64,000 nt of DNA, taken from assembly GCA_028583685.1 (NCBI GenBank), contig JAMXIF010000003.1, forward strand, positions 51,290,304 to 51,354,303, in the 5' to 3' direction. The notes under the pieces are model-generated. The model was not told the origin of the DNA and did no database searches. It saw only the letters and a list, made by a program, of their open reading frames with translations. This document shows, piece by piece, positions 43,646 through 53,170 of this stretch. This DNA is from Petaurus breviceps papuanus. Its lineage: Eukaryota; Chordata; Mammalia; Diprotodontia; Petauridae. The position numbers and the translations under genes were made by a program. How positions within the stretch are numbered: the first letter of the stretch is position 1; each line of letters begins with the position of its first letter.

Positions 43646-44425
43646 GTTTATTTATTTTTAGTTTTCATCTTTCACTTTTTTTTTGGCTTTTTGGAGGGGG
43701 GAAGGTAGGGCAATTGGGGTTAAGTGACTTGCCCAAAGTCACAAGGCCAGTTTTGTGTTAAGTGTCTGAGGCCGGATTTGAACTCAGGTCCTCCTGACTC
43801 CAAGGCCAGTGCTCTATTCACTGTGCCACTTAGCTGCCCCCCATCATGCACTTTTATAAGATTTTGAGTTCTAAATTTTCCCCCTCCTTCCTCTTCCACC
43901 TTCCCAAGATGGCATGTAATCTGATATAAACTGTACATGTACAATCATATTAAACATTTCCACATTAGTCATGTTGTAAAGGAGAATCAGAAGTAAAGGG
44001 AAAAAACATGAGGAAGAAAAAAACAAAAAAAAGGACAGAAAATAGTATGTTTTGATCTACATTCAGACTCCATAGTTCTTTCTCTGGATGTGGATAACAT
44101 TTTCTGTCTTTAGTCTTTTGAAATTGTCTTAGATCCTTGATTGCTGAGAAGAGCTAAGTCTATCAAAGTTGGTCATTTCAGTGTTGCTGTTAATGTGTCC
44201 AATGTTCTCCTGGTTCTGCTCACTTCACTCAACATCAGTTCATGTAAGTATTTCCAGGTTTTTCTGAAATCTGCCTGTTCATCATTTCTTATGGAAAAAT
44301 AGTATTGACTTGTTGAGCCATTCACCAATTTATGGGCATTCCCTTAATTTCCTGTTCTTTGCTACCACAAAAAGAGCTGCTATAAATATTTTTTACGTGT
44401 GGGTCTTTTACCATTTTTTATGATG
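43646..44425 (-). mobile_element. 5'-truncated L1, antisense
   Basis: CTTCCCAAGATGGCATGTAA, TTCTCCTGGTTCTGCTCACT and GCTACCACAAAAAGAGCTGC are L1 3' UTR and ORF2-end text. Flanks show an imperfect duplication (GTATTTGT and GCATTTGT). A SINE is inserted at 43,683-43,838. Confidence 0.85.
43683..43838 (-). mobile_element. WALLSI/WSINE-type SINE inside the L1
   Basis: CAATTGGGGTTAAGTGACTT, GGCCGGATTTGAACTCAGG, then CTGTGCCACTTAGCTGCCCC. Confidence 0.9.
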
Positions 44426-44599
44426 AGGTAGCATTTGTATAAAACACTTAGTACAGTGTCTGGTACATATGGAAGGTGCTATAGAAGTGCTTATTTCCCT
44501 ACCCACCAAACTGTAGCTGGAGGTAGGGTCTATGAGGAGTTTAGAGTCATACCTGATGATACTCTGTGGCTCATCTTTGGAAAAGCACTGAGGAACTTA

Positions 44600-44757
44600 A
44601 AGTACTGTCCACACTTGGTAGGTGATGATAATGAAACTCAGAAAAATGAACTTTGCTCAGATCTTTCATGTAGTGTATGGCAGAGCACAGACCGAAATCC
44701 TTGGGCTGATTTCATTGACCTCTAAGGTTCCTTCCAACTCAAGGATTCTATAAACTT
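44600..44757 (+). mobile_element. Old SINE with CR1-like tail, sense
   Basis: GATTTCATTGACCTCTAAGG, then TTCCTTCCAACTCAAGGATT. Worn. Confidence 0.5.
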
Positions 44758-45689
44758 AGGAACACTTAAAGGAAATGTCTTGATAAATTATTTTTTATTT
44801 CTTTTGCTAGAAACAATGCTGTGGTCACTTGGGTATCAAGGACAAATTTCTTCCTAGACTCTGAAAACCTAAAAGTTTTATTCCTCCATGAAGTTGAGTA
44901 TTTACTAGCAAGAAACCTAAGTTTTCTGTGCTTTATTTTATTCATATGAAAAGGATTTTGTGATTCTGTTTTTTCATGGTGTCTTGAAAGTTTGTCTTTA
45001 AAGAAATGCTCACTAAGTGCATAAAGAAACTGCTAAGTTCTGTTGATTCTATGCATTTCTCCTTGGATAGAATCTTTAAAATTACATATAACAGCACAGA
45101 TAGCAAAGCTCTTGGAGGGTAGTAATTTGTGTCCATGTTGTGCATTTCTTCCCAGGTGTTAAGTATAGTTTGTAAACATATCTCATTAACCCACACTGAG
45201 TCCTTGTGGAGTCCTCTTTAGAGGATGAGTTGTAAAATTGCTATTATTATGCACAGAGTGTTGTTAAATAAAGTATATAGAAATATAAATAATGTGTATT
45301 TTACTCTATGTCTGAAGCTAGTCTGGTATGAGTATATGGATAAGATATTTTGTTTTGGGGTAAGATGGTAGAATGCAAATGGTAAAGATGTACTTGACCT
45401 GAACTGTTGCAATTCTATGGTTTTCAGACTAATTATAGATTTTTAAAATCCAAGAGAAATAGACCAGATCTCTTCTTCATGCTTTCTTCCCATTTCTGTT
45501 TGAGAGCATGTTATCATAGGGTACGTGCAAGACAATATTGTATTCATACAGGCCTATTCTACTATAAAGTGACCCAGATTTTGCAGTAGCTTGTTGTGGA
45601 GTTTTGGCTTCATGACTTAACTTAGTATGTGACCTTGAACTACATACCCTTCTGAGTCCCAGTTTCCATGTCTGTAACACAGAAATAAT
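44758..45689. other. Unassigned intron 1 sequence
   Basis: No gene or repeat recognised. The - strand frames at 44,942 and 45,477 lack any known similarity. Confidence 0.5.
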
Positions 45690-46250
45690 TTTACTGTACT
45701 TATGACCTTATACTTAGAGATGAAAAGAGACCATAGAGATCATCTGGTTCAACCATCTCATTTTATAGATGATGAAACCAAAGTGCAGAAAGGTTAGGTA
45801 AGACTTGGCCAAAGCCATATAGGTAGTAGAGTTAATGAGGAGGAGAGCTAGGATTTGAACTCAGAGTCCTCTGATCCCCATATCTACCAGACCATGTTTG
45901 CAGTAGCCACTTCATGAGCTGATATAAGGGTAAGAGTTTAATTTATCTTTATATAGTCCTTGAAGATTTTTAAATCACTTTTCCAGAAGGAAAGATAAAG
46001 TAGAGGTTGTACAAGTTTTTGTTATTTCTATTTTATAGATGAGAACAAAAATCAAGAGGTAAATTGATTTGCTTACATTCTTAAAGTTAGAAAGTATAGG
46101 AGCTGGCATTCAATGAAATAAGAGCTCACATTTCTGTAGTGCTTCAGAGGTTATGTTGCATTGTCTTCACAATCTTTTGAGGTAGGGAGTATAAGCCTTA
46201 TTATCCTTTTTTTATATATTGGAAAACTTAGGCTCAGTGAGAGAAAATGA
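45690..46250 (-). mobile_element. Three adjoining MIR-like SINEs, antisense
   Basis: 45,690-45,905 (ATCTCATTTTATAGATGATG, GGATTTGAACTCAGAGTCC), 45,940-46,100 (TTCTATTTTATAGATGAGAA) and 46,105-46,250 (AGAGCTCACATTTCTGTAGT). All are on the - strand. Confidence 0.7.
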
Positions 46251-46379
46251 CCTTTCTATACTTTTTTCTTTCTCTCTTGTTCTCATTGTTTCTATTCCTT
46301 ACTCTCTCTTGAGCTTCCTCTTTTTCTCTTGCTTCCCATTAGTATCACTGCCTACTATTTTACTTTCCCTTGTGACTCA

Positions 46380-46770
46380 TAAGTTTAGTAATCAAGCAAA
46401 ACAAATCAATACATTGGCTGAATCTGAAAATATATCTTATTTACATTTCTGGTCCATCATCTCTCTGTCTTGAAGTAGGATTAATATTGTCTCATCAGTC
46501 TTTTGAGTGAAGTTGTGATCACTCATTGCATTTTTCAGATTCATAAGTCTTCCAAATTTTTTTCCTTTATCTTATTATAGGAATTGTATATTTTGCTTTC
46601 CTGGTTGAGCTTACTTTGGTCAGCATCAGTTCATGTTAGTCTTTCTAGGCTTCTCAGAATATTTGCCATTTCTTATAGTGTAGTAATGATCCTTTGCATT
46701 AGTTTACTATAATTTGTTCAGCCATCAGTGTTTTTTCTGTTATGCCCTGTTGCTTCCCTTTAAACTTTCA
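46380..46770 (-). mobile_element. Old L1 3' fragment, antisense
   Basis: GCATCAGTTCATGTTAGTCT, TTGCCATTTCTTATAGTGTA and TTTACTATAATTTGTTCAGCC are worn forms of the L1 3' end. Confidence 0.65.
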
Positions 46771-47689
46771 AAATCTAAAGCAAGTTACGATTCCTTTTAG
46801 TTCTTTGATTTTGTGATACTGTAATTATTGCATTTTTTTTTCCTGGCATATATGCTCTGACATGCTAGAAAAAAACTCTTAACCAGCAGCCTTGAAAATG
46901 AGAACAAATATTTGGAAGTTTTAGTTTCAGGAATACAAGAGAAGGCAGGAGCTGATACTTGAAGAACAGAAAGATTAGGTATGGGAATACAAAAAGAAGT
47001 CGGAGGAGAGAGCTTGGTTAATTACACGAGAAGAGCTTGACAGAAACAAAAAAACCAAAACAACTTTGAGCTGAGCAATTGAGGAGCTAAGTGTACCACA
47101 CAAGGATTCCTTGAGTGGGGAGTTTAGAAGCATTTCAAAATTTGTATCAAAAATATAAAGGAATCTTTGAAACTAGAATGTCACGAGGATGTTTTAAAAT
47201 TCACATTTACAATGAAATTGCAGTTCTGGGAGAGCTTTTTTCATTTTCTTATTTTTATTTTTTCCTTCCTTTGTATTTTCGTTATTTTTTCTTCTCAAAA
47301 TAATTTTCATTCTTTCTATTTCTCCAACAATCCCCAAGAAATTCAATTTCCTCTAAAACTTATTCACATGCCTTTAATGCTGTTTCTAAAAGATATTATC
47401 TTTTTTACCTCACTTACATTTCCTTTTTCTCTTTCTGCTTATCCTGTATAGAGATGAAGAATACAAAACCTTGATTCCTCTAATCTACGATTGCCGCTTC
47501 TACTTTGTCCCCATTTTCTTCGCTTCATGTTTCCCCTTTGCACCTGTTGGCTTATCTAATCATCCTTCTTTGGTGTGTCTTTCACAGGCCTGGGACCTGA
47601 ATAGTAGGAAGGAATGTTATAGGATATACTCTTTCTCCATGTTTAATTTCCTCTGGTACCTGCCAGTGCTTTATATCTGACAGTCATTA
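46771..47689. other. Unassigned intron 1 sequence
   Basis: No gene or repeat recognised. T-rich 47,220-47,440 yields open frames of low complexity only. Confidence 0.5.
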
Positions 47690-47905
47690 CATGCTTGCGA
47701 TATGCCAGGCCTTTTCAATTACTGGTTTTATAAAGGCAAAAATGAGATTGTTCTTACCCTCAAGGAGTTTGCTTTCTGATAGTGGAATGGATTAGAAATA
47801 TTAGAATCAGTCCATAAAGTGCAAGAGAATGAACAAATTAATGACAAGTAATTATTGTGTTTATTTTGTGGGAGGTGCATTGCTGAGCACTAGAGAGTTA
47901 GAGAG
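47690..47905 (-). mobile_element. L2 tail fragments, antisense
   Basis: ATGCTTGCGATATGCCAGGC, then CTTACCCTCAAGGAGTTTGC, and a second tail-like piece near 47,850. Confidence 0.6.
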
Positions 47906-48384
47906 CCAGGTCAGAAGAGGATACTGGAAGAGAGTCACAGCATGAAGACAGCAAAGAAGACCAGTAGTTTTACACAAGCCTTTTGTGCATTGTGGACTTT
48001 ACTGCGGAGGTAAGGCCTTTGTTGGTCCAACAAGGTCTGTCAGTGTGAATAGTGAATTGGCTGCTTTATTCAGATTCTGACTGCATATCTGGAACCAGTT
48101 ACTTCATTTTACATAATTATAACTTGGAATAGTGTGAATTTGAATACATGCAACCACTTCACTGTATTGTTATGATGGGTCTGGCAGTGTTTACAGAAAC
48201 TGTTTGGAATTGGAGTCCTTTTTATAATTGGGGAAGACAAAATTAGGTAAATAGGGGTAGGCAGGCAGAAAAGATGAATTTAAGGGATGCTGAAAATTTG
48301 GCATGGAGGAAATAAGAAAAAAATCTGCAAGAATCATACTTTGCTTTCTTTGTGTTACGGTTAAGAGAATCAGATTGTTAAACC

Positions 48385-48515
48385 TTGAGTCAAGACCCTA
48401 GAGTTTACCTAGACTATCTTTCTCATTTTTCACATGAGGAAACTGATGCCAAGAGGTTTAGGGATTCAACCAAAGTAATTCAATTAGTTTGTGGTGTAGC
48501 TGGGATTAGGATACA
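48385..48515 (-). mobile_element. MIR-like SINE, antisense
   Basis: TTTCACATGAGGAAACTGAT, then TGTAGCTGGGATTAGGATAC. Confidence 0.65.
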
Positions 48516-49425
48516 ATAGTGCTTGGGAAATGTGTAAATAAGACTGCTCAAGTTTGGGCTGTGAGTTTAACTTGAAATCTTTGGTATATCTAGTTATATA
48601 AACCCCAGGAATCTTTTGACAATTGGAAGATTGTACCCAGTAAACCAAACACATAGGTTTTCCTCAAAAATAGGCATTTTCCTAGCAAAGAGCATTAAAA
48701 TGCACATAAATTTATTTGGGGAAATTTCACTGGAAATCAACGATACCACACAACGAAACCACCAATCTATCCCACTAAATCTTCACATGGGAAGATTTAG
48801 TTTTAGCTTTAGTACAAAACCCTAACTGTTCCTTCATACAAATATGTATACAAACTATCCCTTTGTACAGATATGTTAGTGCCCATCATTTTTGAATTTT
48901 TGGCAGTCTAGGAAAAGACCTTCCTCAGGGACAGTTGAAAGTGCCCAGTTGTGAAGATAGTTCACAAAGATTGCTAAGACCTAGAAGCACACACAGTAAG
49001 TGCTTAATAAATGGTTTTTCTTTTATTTATTCATTCGTTCAGCCATGAGTCTGAAGAAAAATCTTTTAGGGAGCAAAATAGAAAACCCACAGTCTTAAAA
49101 AAATTTTTTTTTCCTAGCTTTATTCCCCTCTCATTTTCCCCTGTAACTATTCTGCCAAAAGTTTGCCTTTCATTGGCACATGAAGGCCTCCCAGCAGGGA
49201 TCCTTATGTTATGTTTAGTAGCACCTGTTTCTATTTGAGTTTGATACCACTGATCTATGGAATATTGCAGAACTATTCAAGACCCATTCAGAGTTATTTG
49301 AAAAGTGGCTGTTTAAAATACATTGACCACTATGTAACTTAGAGCTAAAAATTAGAATCCTACTTTAAACATTATTAGAAAGAATATTAGCAAAATCTTC
49401 TCTTTCTATGTTACTGTAAAGTTGT
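48516..49425. other. Unassigned intron 1 sequence
   Basis: Nothing recognised except AGTGCTTAATAAATGG near 48,995, a small L2-like tail. Confidence 0.45.
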
Positions 49426-49429
49426 GGTT

Positions 49430-49608
49430 TTTTTTTTGTTTGTTTCTTACTTTTTTTTGGAGGGGGAAGGCAGGGCAATTGGGGTTAAGTGACTTGCCCA
49501 AGGTCACGCCGCTAGTTTTGTGTTAAGTGTCTGAGTTCACATTAGAACTCAGGTCCTACTGACTCCAGGGTTAGTGCTCTATTCACTTCGCCACCTAGCT
49601 GCCCTGTA
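49430..49608 (-). mobile_element. WALLSI/WSINE-type SINE, antisense
   Basis: CAATTGGGGTTAAGTGACTT, CACATTAGAACTCAGGTCCT, then TCGCCACCTAGCTGCCCTGT. Flanking TACTGTAAAGTT (49,414) and TACTGTAAAGTT (49,606) form a 12-base duplication. Confidence 0.9.
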
Positions 49609-49849
49609 CTGTAAAGTTTTTAAAGTGGTATTTCCAGTACCATCTCATTTGAGAAAAAACTAATTTCAAAATGATTTTGCTTTTTGATAAAAAAGTTAAA
49701 TTTGTGTCCTCAAGCAAAAACATCAGAAAAGATTCCTTTATTCTGTGTCAGCTCTGAAGTGACATCTAATTCTTTTAAAATGTAAGGAATACTTGGGCAG
49801 TATTTAACTGAAGTGAATATTGTGTCCAAATACAATCAGTCAAGTAAGG

Positions 49850-49960
49850 AAACTTTAATTGAGCACCTACCATCTTCTAGGTACTAGGATACAAAGAGAA
49901 AAAAAATATTACTTTCTAGGAGCATAGGTTGTGATTTAGGAGCCATAATATCCTGTAAAG
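49850..49960 (-). mobile_element. L2 tail, antisense
   Basis: TTTAATTGAGCACCTACCAT, then CTTCTAGGTACTAGGATACA. Confidence 0.6.
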
Positions 49961-50029
49961 ACAAGATGTTTATTTTGGGGGTATTTTAAGCTTAGTAACA
50001 TTAATAAACCTAAACTTACTTTCTTCTAG

Positions 50030-50275
50030 CTTCTTAGCTGGGTGGCTCAGTGGATAAGAACACTGAATCTGGTGTCAGGAAGACTTGAGTTTAAATCTAG
50101 CCTCATATAATTACTAGTTAGGTGACCCTGGGCAAGTCACTGAATCTCTCATTGCCTCATTTTCCACATCAGTAAAATAGGAATGATAGTAAAGGCACCT
50201 ACATCCCAGGGTTGTTATAAGGATAAAATGAAATAATATTTGATATCGCAAACCTTAAAATGCTATATAAATGCT
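50030..50275 (+). mobile_element. MIR-like SINE, sense
   Basis: CTTAGCTGGGTGGCTCAGTG, then GTGACCCTGGGCAAGTCACT and GCTATATAAATGCTATT. Complete or nearly so. Confidence 0.85.
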
Positions 50276-50524
50276 ATTTTTGTTTTTATTTCTTCATTCA
50301 TGGCATACAGACCTTTTATAAACCTCAAAGTGGGGTGTGTGTGTGTATGTATATATACATATATATATAGCGATTTCTTATTGTTAATGATAATAGCATT
50401 TGTAAACAATAGATTGATGAGGAATAATTTAACATGTCTAGAGCACAGGAAATGATCAGTCTTGTGATACTCTCTTCTTGTCAGATTACTCAAGATTATT
50501 GTATTTAGTATTACATCATCATCA

Positions 50525-50585
50525 CTAGTCAATCAGTAGTCATTTATTTAGTGCTTACTCTGTGCCAGACACAGTAAATCATTCT
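50525..50585 (-). mobile_element. L2 tail, antisense
   Basis: AGTCATTTATTTAGTGCTTA, then CTCTGTGCCAGACACAG. Confidence 0.6.
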
Positions 50586-50869
50586 AATTGTCATCATTAT
50601 TATAAAGTGTCTCACATTAATTCTTTCCTTTGTTATTTATAAATCCATATTTTTAGTAGTAATTTTTTTAATAGATTAAGATTTAAATAGCTAAAACTTC
50701 TCACTTGCTGACAAGTCAGCTTGTTTGCTAAAGAGTATACATATTTTAGAGATATCAAGATAGTTTTTTAACCATCTACTTTCTTTGTTTCAATCCACAC
50801 ATATTGCTCACCATAATTAAACTACAGTTATACTCCTTAAAGGACCCTTGAAGAGTTCAAAATTATTTG

Positions 50870-51115
50870 GAGACTAACTAGAATTGGCAGGTAAAAGAAC
50901 ACATCAGAGAAACAATAAAAATTAAAATGAATTAAAATTAAAAATGAGAATAAGATAACATATCCGAATTTATGGGATGTAGCCAAAGAAATCCTTAGGG
51001 GAAAACTCATCTCTCTAAATACTTTCTTAAGCAAAAGAGAAAAAAGAACAAATCAATTAATTGGGCATACAATTAAAAAAAAAAACCTGAAAAACCAGTA
51101 AGTTTTTTTTAAAAC
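50870..51115 (+). mobile_element. L1 ORF2 fragment, sense
   Basis: Translation ENKITYPNLWDVAKEILRGK, then LISLNTFLSKREK, matches the region after the L1 endonuclease (human '[20 protein letters not shown]'). It is the only internal ORF2 fragment in the window in sense orientation. No 3' end is attached. Confidence 0.8.
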
Positions 51116-51164
51116 TTTAAATACTGAAATAGAAATTCTGAAAATCAAAGAGATTAGCAACATT

Positions 51165-51410
51165 TAAAGCTTAGAGACAGCTAGCATAAAATGGTAGGTT
51201 TGGAAATCCAGAGGACCTGAGTTCAAATGTGGCTTCTTACTAGCTTTGTTACCCTGTGCAAGTCACTTAAGTGGTTTCCTCTTCTCTAATTTAAGGATAT
51301 TAATAGCACATACCTCTCAGGGTTGTTGTGAGGATCAAATGAGATATTATTTGTAAATGTGCTTATCACAGTGTCCATTACATGGTGCTTAATAAATGCT
51401 TAATTCCTTC
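51165..51410 (+). mobile_element. MIR-like SINE, sense
   Basis: GAGGACCTGAGTTCAAATGT, then GTGCAAGTCACTTAAGTGG and TAAATGCTTAATTCC. Confidence 0.85.
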
Positions 51411-51879
51411 CCCTTGTCTTCTTCAATAACAAAAAAGTCATTGAATGAATGACCAAATTAAGAGCTTTTTTCTTCGGGGAAAAAAAAATAAAATGGATTA
51501 ACCATTAACTAATTTGATCCTTCTCCCCCCCCCCCCAAAAAAAAAAATCAAATATACCCTTATAGTAGATAGAGCTAGAGATCTTTTACTTTACAGTTAT
51601 GGTATAGTGGCTTATTCTGAACATTTTCTTAATCTCTTTGGGTTTATCTGTTCATTTGGGGGCACTTTAAATCACCTCTCTGTGAGACACACCAAAAATT
51701 AGATTTTTTAGATTAGATTAGGAAGTCTTCTGTCTACCATGCTCTGGACCAAAGTTGTTTTAGCCTCGAATTTATAAACTTGGAGGGAAATGAAGTTTCA
51801 AACACAGACAACAACTTTTCATTTCTTTATATATCATCCTTTGTTTTCCTCATTTTGTGTTATCATCTTCAGTCATTTA

Positions 51880-51985
51880 ACCAGAAAGCATTATTAAGTG
51901 CTTATGTTTTAGGCACTGTGCTAAGGATACAAAGGCAAAAGACAAATAATTCCAGCCCTCTACCTCTAGGAGCTTACAGGAAAAA
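51880..51985 (-). mobile_element. L2 tail, antisense
   Basis: AGCATTATTAAGTGCTTATG, then TTTTAGGCACTGTGCTAAGG and CTAGGAGCTTACAGG. Confidence 0.75.
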
Positions 51986-51989
51986 CAAT

Positions 51990-52145
51990 GTGTGTGGGTA
52001 CATATATGTGTGTATGTGTGTGTGTGTATGTATATACAAATACACATAGATATACACAGACCATACATATTGTCTTCCCTGTAAGGGAATGTATATATAT
52101 ATATACACACACACACAAAATATATACATGTACAAATATGCACAT
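51990..52145. repeat. TG/TA microsatellite
   Basis: GTGTGTATG units to 52,030, then TATATA and CACACA units to about 52,145. The - strand Tyr/Ile/Cys-rich frame is an artefact. Confidence 0.9.
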
Positions 52146-52679
52146 ACATAAATAAATACATATGTGTCTCTATATACAAGACATGTAAATCAAATACAAG
52201 GTAATTTTGCTGGGAGTGGTATTGGATAAGGGTTTCTGGGAGATAGGTTTCAGTACCTTTGTTGGATGGCTTCTGCAAATACAGATGGAAGGGGAAATGT
52301 GGTGAAATCTAGTACTGGCCAATGCTAGCAACCTTTCACCTGGAAATGATGATAATTTCCAAAGAAAGGAGTGGGTTATATTATCTCAGCATTGACTATC
52401 CTTGTTGTTAAGACTTGGTTCTATAAAGACTTTCCCTTTTCTACAACAGTGTTAGATTTTGAAATCTGCTGAAAGGTGGAAAGGTAAAGGGCAGGCTTGA
52501 AGGACAGAGCTGAAGTAAAAAAGATACAAAATGTAAATTTTGGAGCATAGGAAGGGAAGGAGTGAAATGACAGCTCTTGCTTAAAAACAGGAGAGCTATT
52601 TGTTAAAGGAAAACATTTTAACTGAGTATTTCTGTTTTAGGCAGTAATGGATGTTAGTTTAATTTTTCTATTGGTATTA

Positions 52680-53170
52680 TTGCTAGGGGAATAATAGATT
52701 TGGAGCTGGAAAGGGCCCCAGGGAGCATTTTACAGAAGAGGAAACTGAAACCTGGAGAAGATAAGTGATAGCTTTTCTTAAGGTCTCTTTGAAGAAGTTT
52801 GGAATTGATTGCATGACAGGGGACACATTGGTTCAGGACTGCTTAGCATGGTGTGCCTGTGCCTGTGAAGGTGCTGTTCTCTGTGAGCAAAGCTGAATTG
52901 CAGTAGGTCAAAAGAAACATGAGAGGTGCAATTTAGACATCTCCACCCCTAATGTTCATGTGTACTATTAGTGCCTGATCTGTTGTAGAACCTTCTGAGC
53001 TCGTACTGGTCTGATCAGCCACAGTTGGACACACTGTAACTTGACTCCAACATAGTGATGTCACTTTGGTCCTCTTGAGAATGAAGGGCAACAACCAACC
53101 AACAGCAAGGAAGGATTTGAGACAGGATTGAAACCCAGGTCTTCATGACTCTATGTCCAGAGCTGTTTAT
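52680..53170 (-). mobile_element. MIR-like SINE, antisense, split by a LINE end
   Basis: 52,680-52,787: GATTTGGAGCTGGAAAGGGC, AGAGGAAACTGAAACCTGG. It resumes at 53,105 with AGGATTTGAGACAGGATTGA. Confidence 0.65.
52788..53104 (+). mobile_element. LINE 3' end encoding a zinc-finger-like C-terminus
   Basis: Frame reads AWCACACEGAVLCEQS, IAVGQKKHERCNLDIS, CLICCRTF, then ARTGLISHSWTH. This matches the C-terminus of an animal LINE family with a C-x2-C ... H-x3-H finger ('CSRTFRARIGLISHLRTH'). Tail is GATGTCACTTTGGTCCTCTT, then GAATGAAGGGCAACAACC. Strongly 5' truncated. The clade (RTE-like) is uncertain. Confidence 0.7.

Larger units (their letters stand above)
43435..44500 (+). mobile_element. MIR-like SINE, sense, split by an L1
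   Basis: 43,435-43,645: GGTACAGTGGGTAGAGCCCT, ACCTGAGTTCAAAGTTGAAT, then AGGATCAAATGAGAGAG. It resumes at 44,426-44,500 with AAAACACTTAGTACAGTGTC. The L1 lies between. Confidence 0.75.
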
